From the NCBI GenBank assembly GCA_937871415.1, contig CALMQD010000568.1, positions 1-6,386 on the forward strand: 6,386 bases of DNA. The letters are read 5' to 3'. Below, piece by piece: positions 1-6,386 of this stretch. The notes under the pieces are model-generated. The model ran no database searches. It was not told where the DNA came from and saw only the letters and a list, made by a program, of their open reading frames with translations. Position numbers and translations under genes: made by a program. This DNA comes from an uncultured Phycisphaerales bacterium (lineage in GTDB: Bacteria; Planctomycetota; Phycisphaerae; Phycisphaerales; UBA1924). Each line of letters begins with the position of its first letter. Position 1 is the stretch's first letter.

Positions 1-1822
1 TGCCGCGACGCGCGTCCTGCCCCGAGATCCGTACGGCGATGCCGTCGAGCAGCAGCGTTCCGAACGCCAGGGACTCGGCATCGGCGTAGCTGATCTGCTT
101 GGTCTTGGGGAGCGATGCGCGCCCGGCGAGCAGCGACGTGAGCTTGGGGTTGAGGTTGAAGCCGTCGGGCACGCCGCCCAGCGCGGTGCAGACTTCCGCG
201 AGCGTCTTCATGGGCACGCCGGTCTGCACCGGATCGAACGTGTATTGTCCGGTGATGCCCTTCCACCGCCAACCGCCGGGCTCGATCGCCGGATCGCACG
301 GGCTCGAGCGGGCCGTCTTCTGCGCCGCTTCGAGCATCTGGCTCATGCGGTCGGACATCGCCTGCACGTCGGCCGGGGTCAGCACGCCCTCGTTCTGGAG
401 CGACTGCGCGTAGTTCTTGAGCACCGACTCGTTCTGCTGTCGCTGAACGAGCGTGGTCAGGTGCGGCTGCGTGAAGGAGGCCTCGTCCTGTTCATTGTGC
501 CCGTACTTGCGATAGCAGACCAGGTCGATGAAGATGTCCTTCTTGAACCGCTGGCGGTATTCCATCGCGATCTGGCCGCAGGTCACCACCGCCTCCGGAT
601 CCTCGCCGTTGACGTGCAGCACCGGGGCCTCGATCATCATCGCGATATCGGTGCAGTAGCGGCTCGTGCGGGCGTCTTCGGGGCCCGTGGTGAAGCCGAT
701 CAGGTTGTTGATCACCGCGTGGATGCAACCGCCGACCCGGTAGCCTTCGAGCTGGGAGTAGTTCAGGGTCTCGCCCACCGCGCCCTGGCCGATGACCGCG
801 GCGTCGCCGTGGATCAGCAGCGGCATGATGCGTGAGCGCTCTTTCGTGTCGTTGGCCAGCCGCTGCTTGGCGCGGCAGCGTCCGAGCACCACGCCGTTGA
901 CCGACTCGAGGTGGCTGGGGTTGCTCGCCATCACGAGTTTCATCGTCTTGCCGGATGAGAACCGGCGCGAGCTCGAATAGCCGCGGTGGTACTTCACGTC
1001 CCCGCCGCCCTGTACGAGCGAGGCCCACGCGTCCTCGAACTCGGTGAAGATCTGTTCGAGCGTCTTGCCGAGGATGTTGTGGAGGACATTGAGACGCCCG
1101 CGATGGGCCATGCCCATCACGGTCTCCTCCACGCCCATCTCGCTGGCCGCCTCGATGATCCGGTCGAGCAGGATGATGAGCGACTCGGCCCCCTCGAGGG
1201 AGAACCGCTTCTCGCCGGGGTAACGCGCCTGCAGGAACCGCTCGAAGACCTCCGCCTTGATGAGCCGGTCGAGCAGGTGCGCCTTCTGCCCGCGCTCGAG
1301 CTCAAACCGGCCCGAGTTGCGCTCGCACCGCTGGATGAGCCAGCGGCGTTCGTCCTGGTTCGTGACGTACCCGAACTGCACGCCGATCGACTGGCAGTAG
1401 GTCCGGGTGAGGAACGTCACCAGTTCACTCAGCGTCGCTGTCGGCGCCAGCGGGGTGGTGTCGGTCTGGATGGCACGCTGCAGATCGCCCGGGCGCAGCC
1501 CGTGCCACTCGAGCGTCAGGGTCCGCGGATGCCCGGGCTCGCGCCCGAAGGGGTCGGTCTTGGCCGCCATGTGGCCGTCGTTGCGGTAGGCCTCGATGAG
1601 CCCCAGGACGCCGGCGTAGAAGCGGAGCGAATCGGCGGAGGTTGCCTCCCCCCCGCTGCCGCCCGTGCCCGGGCGCGTCATCGCCAAGTCGAACCCCGCG
1701 AAGAAGGAGCGCAGATCGTCGCTCACCGAGTTCGGATCGACCTTCCACGAGGCGTACTGCTGGTCGAGGTACTCGGCGTTCCAGGCGTTGACGGCCGACG
1801 AAACGGCCTTGAGAGCAGACAT
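1..1822 (-). CDS. sucA: 2-oxoglutarate dehydrogenase E1 component, 3' end cut by window edge
   Basis: This is the thiamine-diphosphate-dependent E1 subunit of the 2-oxoglutarate dehydrogenase complex (TCA cycle, cytoplasm). It decarboxylates 2-oxoglutarate and passes the succinyl group to the E2 lipoyl domain. I read 607 codons in one open frame from ATG at 1822-1820 to the left edge. The family is usually about 930-990 residues, so the C-terminal third is missing. Visible marks are the short E1 N-terminal helix (NAEYLDQQYASW, about residues 14-25, then DPNSV), MAHRGRLN (238-245, active-site His240), NPSHLE with His304, the ThDP/Mg motif running from GDAAV (339-343) to VINN (Asn372-373), and GHNEQDE around His442. 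The read frame ends in GQDARRG, which fits the family's conserved RGTF segment. The ATG is chosen because it places the E1 N-terminal domain correctly and has an AGGGG seven bases upstream. No frameshift is seen. The pst operon is transcribed divergently. No sucB or lpd lies in view. Confidence 0.97.
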   Translation of the reverse strand, partial: MSALKAVSSAVNAWNAEYLDQQYASWKVDPNSVSDDLRSFFAGFDLAMTRPGTGGSGGEATSADSLRFYAGVLGLIEAYRNDGHMAAKTDPFGREPGHPRTLTLEWHGLRPGDLQRAIQTDTTPLAPTATLSELVTFLTRTYCQSIGVQFGYVTNQDERRWLIQRCERNSGRFELERGQKAHLLDRLIKAEVFERFLQARYPGEKRFSLEGAESLIILLDRIIEAASEMGVEETVMGMAHRGRLNVLHNILGKTLEQIFTEFEDAWASLVQGGGDVKYHRGYSSSRRFSSGKTMKLVMASNPSHLESVNGVVLGRCRAKQRLANDTKERSRIMPLLIHGDAAVIGQGAVGETLNYSQLEGYRVGGCIHAVINNLIGFTTGPEDARTSRYCTDIAMMIEAPVLHVNGEDPEAVVTCGQIAMEYRQRFKKDIFIDLVCYRKYGHNEQDEASFTQPHLTTLVQRQQNESVLKNYAQSLQNEGVLTPADVQAMSDRMSQMLEAAQKTARSSPCDPAIEPGGWRWKGITGQYTFDPVQTGVPMKTLAEVCTALGGVPDGFNLNPKLTSLLAGRASLPKTKQISYADAESLAFGTLLLDGIAVRISGQDARRG

Positions 1823-1829
1823 GCACAAA

Positions 1830-1834
1830 CCCCT
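1830..1834 (-). promoter_or_regulatory. Putative ribosome binding site of sucA
   Basis: The minus strand reads AGGGG, seven bases before the ATG at 1822. It is only a partial Shine-Dalgarno match, but it supports this ATG over upstream codons. The frame stays open for at least 50 bases further upstream, so the start is not fixed by a stop codon. Confidence 0.5.
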
Positions 1835-1880
1835 GCCTGATGGCTTCGGGCGGATCGAAAACGCGGCGTAGCCCCGGCTG

Positions 1881-1901
1881 CGGGGCCGGTTTGCGGCCCC
1901 G
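1881..1901. other. GC-rich stem-loop in the sucA leader side of the intergenic region
   Basis: CGGGGCCG (1881-1888) and CGGCCCCG (1894-1901) form a perfect 8-bp stem, all G-C, around a five-base loop GTTTG. It starts about 59 bases upstream of the sucA ATG. No T-run follows on either strand, so it is not a standard intrinsic terminator. It could fold in the sucA 5' leader RNA or act as a DNA site. Its role is not known. Confidence 0.6.
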
Positions 1902-2065
1902 AGGACCGGGAACTTGGATCGTACGCCCCTAGCAATCGACCAGATGCGATTCGGCCAACACCCGCGCCACCTGGAAACACCGTCAAGAGGTCGGCTCGCC
2001 AGGCGGTGTCGAGCCCGCCCGCCGATCGGTGACCGAGCCGAAACAACCTCTTTTGGTTACCGTAC

Positions 2066-2078
2066 AAGATCCGATCTT
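2066..2078. promoter_or_regulatory. 13-base palindrome upstream of pstS, possible operator
   Basis: AAGATC (2066-2071) and GATCTT (2073-2078) are perfect inverted repeats with a single C between them. The site lies just upstream of, and touching, the best -10-like box for pstS, which is where a dimeric regulator could bind. No regulator can be named from the sequence. Confidence 0.35.
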
Positions 2079-2104
2079 TACAATCTTCACGAACCCTTGA
2101 CCGT
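2076..2104 (+). promoter_or_regulatory. Three CTTNAC direct repeats, candidate Pho-type regulator site
   Basis: CTTTAC (2076), CTTCAC (2085) and CTTGAC (2096) are three same-strand hexamers spaced 9 and 11 bases apart. PhoB/PhoP response regulators are known to bind tandem direct repeats with about an 11-base period in front of pst operons, so the place and spacing are suggestive. The hexamer does not match the enterobacterial Pho box closely and the first spacing is off. This is a candidate only. Confidence 0.3.
2079..2084 (+). promoter_or_regulatory. Candidate -10 box of the pstS promoter
   Basis: TACAAT matches the sigma-70 TATAAT consensus at five of six positions and sits in the only AT-richer part of the intergenic region. 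No good -35 box lies 16-18 bases upstream; the nearest, TTGGTT (2053-2058), is 20 bases away. A weak -35 is typical of activator-dependent promoters such as PhoB-controlled ones. If used, the pstS mRNA would have a leader of roughly 95 bases. Confidence 0.35.
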
Positions 2105-2174
2105 GCCGCAGAGCCGTTGCAAAGCGGGCGTTCGTAGCCTCTGTCGCACCGGGGGGATGAGACCAACAGCAATC

Positions 2175-2180
2175 AGGAGG
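2175..2180 (+). promoter_or_regulatory. Ribosome binding site of pstS
   Basis: A full AGGAGG lies seven bases before the pstS ATG at 2188. It is a near-ideal Shine-Dalgarno sequence, suits a protein made in large amounts, and fixes the start. Confidence 0.9.
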
Positions 2181-2187
2181 ATCAGGA

Positions 2188-3195
2188 ATGAAGCTCAAAC
2201 TCGGACAGTGGGCGGCGTTGGCGGCCCTGGCGGTTTCGGCCTCCGCGGGCATGGCCCGGGCGGCGGAAAAGGTCGTGAAGGTCGATGGCTCGTCCACGGT
2301 CGCGCCCGTTTCCGAAGCGACCGCCGAAGAGTTCCAGAAGACGATGAAGGACGTCAAGGTCACGGTCGGCACGTCCGGGACCGGCGGCGGCTTCAAGAAG
2401 TTCTGCCGCGGCGAGACCGACATCTCCGACGCCTCCCGCCCGATCCAGCAGAAGGAAATCGACGAGGCAAAGAAGAACGGCATCGAGTTCATCGAACTGC
2501 CCATCTGCTTCGACGCCCTGACCGTCGTCATCAACAAGGACAACACCTGGGCCGACACGATGACGGTCGACGAGCTCAAGAAGCTCTGGGAGCCGGACGC
2601 GGCCGGGAAGATCACCAAGTGGAACCAGATCCGCCCCGAGTGGCCGGACGCCAAGATCGAGCTCTACGGCCCGGGCACCGACTCGGGCACGTTCGACTAC
2701 TTCACCGAGGCCGTGAACGGCAAGAGCAAGGCCAGCCGTCCGGACTACACCGCCAGCGAGGATGACAACATCCTGGTCAAGGGCGTCGAGGGCTCGAAGA
2801 ACGCCATCGGCTACTTCGGCTTCTCGTACTACATGGCCCACAAGGACCGCCTCAAGGCCGTCAAGATTGACTGGAAGCAGAACAAGAACGGGCCGGTCGA
2901 GCCGAGCAAGGAGAACGTGATCAAGGGCACGTACCAGCCGCTGAGCCGTCCGCTGTTCATCTACGTGAACAAGAAGTCGGCGCAGACCAAGCCCGAGGTG
3001 CGCAAGTTCGTCGAGTTCTACCTGAACAACGTCTCGAAGCTCGCGGAAGAAGTGAAGTACGTTGCGCTCCCCGAGGCCGCGTACGAAATGGCCAAGAGCC
3101 GCTTCGCCAAGCTCGAGACGGGCACGGCCTTCGGCGGGCACTCCGAGGTCGGCATGTCGATCGAGGAACTCATGAAGAAGCCCCTGCAGAACTGA
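2188..3195 (+). CDS. pstS: Periplasmic phosphate-binding protein of the Pst transporter (PstS/SphX type)
   Basis: This protein captures inorganic phosphate in the periplasm and hands it to the PstCA channel. It has 335 residues, close to the usual size (E. coli 346). Residues 1-25 form a Sec signal peptide: basic MKLK start, Ala/Leu-rich core, and cleavage likely at ARA-AEK. There is no lipobox Cys, so it should be soluble. Phosphate-contacting loops are seen in order: DGSSTVAP (33-40), GTSGTGGG (61-68), ETDISDASRPI (76-86) and GPGTDSGTFDYF (161-172). The C-terminal half carries SRPLFIYVN (253-261). The pattern resembles cyanobacterial SphX more than E. coli PstS. The mature chain has only two cysteines, Cys73 and Cys107, which could form a disulfide. 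It is the first gene of the operon, with a strong ribosome binding site, and two stem-loops separate it from pstC. Phosphate-starvation control is expected from the family but not proven here. Confidence 0.96.
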   Translation: MKLKLGQWAALAALAVSASAGMARAAEKVVKVDGSSTVAPVSEATAEEFQKTMKDVKVTVGTSGTGGGFKKFCRGETDISDASRPIQQKEIDEAKKNGIEFIELPICFDALTVVINKDNTWADTMTVDELKKLWEPDAAGKITKWNQIRPEWPDAKIELYGPGTDSGTFDYFTEAVNGKSKASRPDYTASEDDNILVKGVEGSKNAIGYFGFSYYMAHKDRLKAVKIDWKQNKNGPVEPSKENVIKGTYQPLSRPLFIYVNKKSAQTKPEVRKFVEFYLNNVSKLAEEVKYVALPEAAYEMAKSRFAKLETGTAFGGHSEVGMSIEELMKKPLQN

Positions 3196-3204
3196 CCTTG
3201 TCGA

Positions 3205-3223
3205 TTCCCGGCGCCGCCGGGAA
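3205..3223 (+). other. Stem-loop just after pstS
   Basis: TTCCCGGC (3205-3212) and GCCGGGAA (3216-3223) form a perfect 8-bp stem with a GCC loop, starting nine bases after the pstS stop. No T-run follows. Such a hairpin can protect the 3' end of an upstream message from exonucleases, which would help keep PstS more abundant than the permease subunits. Confidence 0.6.
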
Positions 3224-3248
3224 CGATCGCGTCAGACTCGGTACAACT

Positions 3249-3284
3249 CTCCGCGGGCGTCGGAAGGCGACCGCGGGGTTTCTC
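3249..3284 (+). terminator. Terminator-like hairpin between pstS and pstC (possible attenuator)
   Basis: CTCCGCGG (3249-3256) pairs with CCGCGGGG (3271-3278) over 8 bp including one T-G wobble. The interior can pair a further 4 bp (3258-3261 with 3266-3269, one wobble), closed by GGAA, a GNRA-type tetraloop. The stem is followed at once by TTTCTC, a short T-rich tail. This looks like a weak intrinsic terminator. Since pstC-pstA-pstB follow on the same strand with no clear promoter of their own, partial read-through is the likely use, lowering permease expression relative to PstS. Confidence 0.5.
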
Positions 3285-3313
3285 AGGCCCGATCGCCCGC
3301 CCTTGTTCACTGC

Positions 3314-4297
3314 ATGACGACGGCCCCCTCCAGTTCTTTCGATCCCCTGGCCGAAAGACGCGGCGGCGGGGTGGGCGCGGCCAATCTGAAGCCGCTCCCG
3401 GCGTTCCGCACGTCGCGCCCCGGCGACAAGGTCGTCGAGGCGCTGCTGCTCATGGCCGCCGTCGCCGGCGTCTTCATCACGACGGGCATTGTCTACATCC
3501 TGCTGACCGAGTCGTGGCCCTTCTTCGAGAAGGTCTCGCTCGGCGAGTTTCTCACCTCGACGCGCTGGACGCCCCAGTTCGACGATGCGCACTACGGCAT
3601 CCTGCCGCTGGTCGCCGGAACGGTGACCACGACCATCATCGCACTCTCGGTGGCGCTCCCCGTCGGCCTGGTCCTCTCGCTGTGGCTCAGCGAGTTCGCC
3701 CCGCCGAAGTTCCGCGAGTTCATCAAACCCGTGCTCGAACTGCTCGCGGCGGTGCCGACGGTGGTGTACGGGTACTTCGCGGTGCAGTTCGTCAGCCCGC
3801 TGCTCCAGCAGGGCTTCAGAGCCGTGGGCTCGGACCTCTCGACTTTCAACATGCTCAGCGCGGGCCTGGTGATGGGCGTGATGATCATCCCGTACATCTC
3901 GTCGCTCTCCGAGGACGCGATGCGCTCGGTGCCCATGATCCTGCGCGAGGGGTCGTACGGCATGGGGGCCAACCGCGTGCAGACCGGCGTCAAGGTCGTC
4001 CTCCCGGCGGCGCTGTCCGGCATCGCCGCGGCGTCGATCCTCGCGGTCTCCCGCGCCGTCGGGGAGACGATGATCGTTGCGATCGCGGCGGGCCAGCAGC
4101 CCACGTTCACGTTCAACCCCAAGGAACAGGCCGCGACCATCACCGCGTACATCGTTCAGGTCACGATGGGTGACCAGCCGCACGGCACGACCGGGTATCA
4201 GTCGATCTTCGCGGCGGGCCTGGCGCTCTTCACGATGACGCTGGGGTTCAACCTCGTCGGCATCTATCTTCGCCGGCGCTTCCGGGAGGCGTACTGA
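3314..4297 (+). CDS. pstC: Phosphate ABC transporter permease subunit PstC
   Basis: PstC is one of two inner-membrane subunits that form the phosphate channel. It has 327 residues (E. coli 319). After a polar, probably disordered cytoplasmic N-terminus (1-40), hydrophobic helices appear at about 42-64, 97-125, 137-160, 181-198, 233-260 and 296-318, giving the six-helix plan. Family marks are YGILPLVAGT (94-103), AAVPTVVYGYFA (145-156), the cytoplasmic EAA loop EGSYGMGAN to VLP (212-231) that couples to PstB, and SRAVGET (246-252), equivalent to the E. coli GRALGET segment. The start is the only ATG, GTG or TTG in this frame between the pstS stop and 3314. It has no recognisable Shine-Dalgarno sequence, unlike its three pst neighbours. 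The stop codon overlaps the pstA start (TGATG), so the two are probably translated in a coupled way. Confidence 0.95.
   Translation: MTTAPSSSFDPLAERRGGGVGAANLKPLPAFRTSRPGDKVVEALLLMAAVAGVFITTGIVYILLTESWPFFEKVSLGEFLTSTRWTPQFDDAHYGILPLVAGTVTTTIIALSVALPVGLVLSLWLSEFAPPKFREFIKPVLELLAAVPTVVYGYFAVQFVSPLLQQGFRAVGSDLSTFNMLSAGLVMGVMIIPYISSLSEDAMRSVPMILREGSYGMGANRVQTGVKVVLPAALSGIAAASILAVSRAVGETMIVAIAAGQQPTFTFNPKEQAATITAYIVQVTMGDQPHGTTGYQSIFAAGLALFTMTLGFNLVGIYLRRRFREAY
4284..4289 (+). promoter_or_regulatory. Ribosome binding site of pstA inside the end of pstC
   Basis: GGGAGG lies seven bases before the pstA ATG (4297), within the last codons of pstC. It confirms the overlapping TGATG start and supports coupled translation. 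Confidence 0.85.
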
Positions 4298-5660
4298 TGA
4301 GCGCCATCCCCGGTGAAAACGGCCGCCCGTGGACCGCGCTCCCGGCGCCGCCGCTCGAACGTGTTCTGCGCCGCAGCCAGTTCTCGGACAAGTTCTTCAC
4401 GATCCTGGGTTGGGTGCTCATGTCGCTGGCCCTGCTGGTGCTGGGGCTGCTGGTCGTGAACCTGGCCAAGGACGGACTGGCGCGGATCAACTGGCAGTTT
4501 CTCACGAGTTTCCCGTCGCGTAAGCCGGCGGAAGCGGGGATCAAGTCGGCCTGGGTTGGCTCGCTGCTGGTGATGCTCGTCACGGCGGCGACAGCGATCC
4601 CTGTCGGCATCGCTGCGGGCATCTACCTCGAGGAATACGCCCGCAAGAACTGGTTCACGACGATCATCGAGGTCAACATCTCGAACCTGGCGAGCGTGCC
4701 GTCGATCATTTACGGTCTGATGGCGCTCGGGCTGTTCATCTACAAGTTCGAGGACTGGTTCGGCGCCAAGGACGACGATGTCACGGGCCTCGGGCACAGC
4801 ATTATCACCGCCGGGCTGACGCTCGCGCTGCTGGTCCTGCCGATCGTCATCGTCGCGACGCGCGAGGCCCTGCGGGCGATTCCCCAGGCGATCCGGGAGG
4901 CGGCGTACGCGCTGGGCGCGAGCCGCTGGCAAGTGATCCGGCACCACCTGCTCCCCTACTCGATGGGCGGCATCTCTACGGGTGTGATCATCTCGCTGAG
5001 CCGCGCGATCGGCGAGACCGCGCCGCTCGTGACAGTCGGCGCATTGGCCTATGTGGCGCTCGTCCCTCCGTACCCGTTCCAGGCCAAGTCCTGGAACGGC
5101 GACGAGGACGTCGTCCTGGTCGGGTCGGTCACGACCCCGTTGTCGCAGATCAAGACGCAGAAGGCCGTCGACGACAGCCCGTCGCCCGAAGCCGCGCCGG
5201 CGCTGGCGGTCGCGCCGGGCACGCTCTCGCTCCTGATCCGCCATGAGGAGGACCGGTCGAAGTCTCGGCCGGTTGAGGTCGATATTCCCGTTCGGCCGGA
5301 TGAACCTCTGGGCACGCTGATCGCGAGCGTTGAGAACGTCGAAGGACTGCGTGCGGAGTTCGACGAGTATTCGACGTTTCACATCGTCGCTGAGCCGGGT
5401 GTTCGCTGGCGCGTGAAGAAAGACACCTCGGGCCTGGTCGCCGCGACCGGACTGCCCGCGGGCGGTGGGGTCTTCGGCCCGCTCGAGTGGGTCCACTCGC
5501 CCTACACCGTGCTGCCCATCCAGATGTTCAACTGGGTGTCACGACCGGACCCGGCGTTCCTGAATAACGCCGCGGCTGCGGGGTTGGTCCTGATGTTCGC
5601 AACCCTCGGCATGAACGCCGGGGCGATCGTGGTCCGGGCGCGGATGAGGAGGCGGATCAA

Positions 5661-5667
<7 letters not shown>
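4297..5667 (+). CDS. pstA: Phosphate ABC transporter permease subunit PstA with a large periplasmic insertion
   Basis: PstA pairs with PstC to form the phosphate channel in the inner membrane. At 456 residues it is far longer than usual (E. coli 296). The conserved core is intact: helix 1 at about 33-56, FLTSFPSR (68-75), helix 2 at 86-110, [16 protein letters not shown] (130-145), helix 4 at 166-187, the EAA coupling loop EAAYALGAS to LLP (201-220), [10 protein letters not shown] (235-244) in helix 5, and the end segment [17 protein letters not shown] (401-417) followed by the last helix (425-446) and a basic tail. The extra length lies between helices 5 and 6, about residues 260-397, which by family topology is on the periplasmic side facing PstS. 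The frame is unbroken through it, with no stop or frameshift, so it is a real part of the protein if the assembly is right. The start overlaps the pstC stop by one base; the end overlaps pstB by seven. Confidence 0.95.
5074..5487 (+). other. Extra periplasmic domain inserted in PstA (residues about 260-397)
   Basis: This stretch has no counterpart in ordinary PstA, where the helix-5 end is followed within a few residues by the SP-x-T-x-LP segment. It has three parts: a polar piece (260-284), an Ala/Pro/Ser-rich linker (about 285-307), and a compact region (308-386) of alternating strands ending in [17 protein letters not shown]. The compact region follows a pattern I associate with hook-associated flagellar proteins of the FlgK type: a strand, a sLxxLxxxI helix (338-345), a strand pair with Gly at the turn, then DTSGxxAAxG. 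That link is from memory of the pattern, not a search. Function unknown; it could touch PstS or the cell envelope. Confidence 0.75.
5647..5652 (+). promoter_or_regulatory. Ribosome binding site of pstB inside the end of pstA
   Basis: AGGAGG lies eight bases before the ATG at 5661. This is the best Shine-Dalgarno of any candidate pstB start (others are ATG at 5673, 5727 and 5793) and therefore decides the long form of PstB. Confidence 0.8.

Positions 5668-6386
<719 letters not shown>

Larger units (their letters stand above)
1823..2187. other. Divergent intergenic region between sucA and pstS
   Basis: These 365 bases separate two divergent start codons, so promoters for both units must lie here unless they sit inside the genes. 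I see no credible gene in it. It holds a strong GC hairpin (1881-1901), an 8-base inverted repeat TCGGCTCG / CGAGCCGA (1991-1998 and 2034-2041), a small palindrome TCGGT-G-ACCGA (2026-2036), and an AT-richer stretch from about 2041 to 2100 with a 13-base palindrome, CTTNAC repeats and a TACAAT box. For sucA the best -35-like element on the minus strand is TTGACG (1986-1981), but no matching -10 follows at the right distance, so I cannot place its promoter. Confidence 0.8.

Noticed and set aside
986..1840. Plus-strand open frame (284 codons) opposite sucA
   Set aside because: The minus strand encodes the unmistakable SucA motifs here, and the plus-strand product is a composition artefact.
1958..1986. 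TTGACG on the minus strand as a sucA -35 box
   Set aside because: The hexamer is good, but the bases 16-18 positions downstream (GGGTGT region) do not resemble a -10, so I do not call a promoter.
1914..2765. Plus-strand frame beginning in the intergenic region and running into pstS out of frame
   Set aside because: It lacks a ribosome binding site and a recognisable domain, and overlaps most of the first half of pstS in another frame.
2182..3141. Minus-strand open frame (319 codons) opposite pstS
   Set aside because: It is a codon-bias shadow: Leu/Val/Asp repeats with no motif, exactly opposite the PstS frame.
3170..4183. Minus-strand open frame (337 codons) opposite pstC
   Set aside because: It is Arg/His/Asp/Glu-rich low-information sequence opposite a clear PstC, spans the intergenic hairpins, and has no family resemblance.
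4264..5496. Long minus-strand open frame (410 codons) opposite pstA
   Set aside because: Its product is dominated by Arg, Asp and Gln with no hydrophobic core or known motif. It mirrors the GC-rich third positions of pstA, which is a certain gene on the other strand.

Overview
The window is a GC-rich bacterial chromosomal segment with two divergently transcribed units. On the minus strand, from about 1822 down to the left edge, lies the N-terminal two thirds of a 2-oxoglutarate dehydrogenase E1 gene (sucA, TCA cycle). On the plus strand, from 2188 to the right edge, lies a high-affinity phosphate uptake operon in the order pstS-pstC-pstA-pstB, with pstB cut by the window end. All five genes have clear family motifs. 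The cell type is Gram-negative-like, because PstS has a Sec signal peptide with no lipobox cysteine. The high GC, the SphX-like PstS and the general protein style fit Planctomycetota (possibly Phycisphaerae), but this taxonomic guess is an inference and cannot be settled from the sequence alone.

Layout: sucA (1-1822, minus); a 365-base divergent intergenic region (1823-2187) with a strong GC hairpin near sucA and a locally AT-richer stretch (about 2041-2100) that probably holds the pstS promoter; pstS (2188-3195); a 118-base gap with two successive stem-loops, the second terminator-like; pstC (3314-4297); pstA (4297-5667), whose start codon shares one base with the pstC stop; pstB (5661 to the edge), overlapping pstA by 7 bases. 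pstC-pstA-pstB therefore looks translationally coupled. pstS is set apart by the hairpins, which would favour more binding protein than permease.

How the genes work together: PstS binds phosphate in the periplasm and delivers it to the PstC/PstA membrane channel, and PstB hydrolyses ATP to drive import. No phoU, phoB or phoR is visible in the window.

The most unusual points are (1) an insertion of about 140 residues in the last periplasmic loop of PstA. Its core (about 308-386) has a strand pattern and a [14 protein letters not shown] motif that recall flagellar hook-associated proteins, and its codon composition differs from the rest of the gene. (2) In PstB the catalytic Glu after Walker B reads Ala and the D-loop Asp reads His, both in the last 35 bases of the window. 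This means either an inactive ATPase or sequence error near a contig end.
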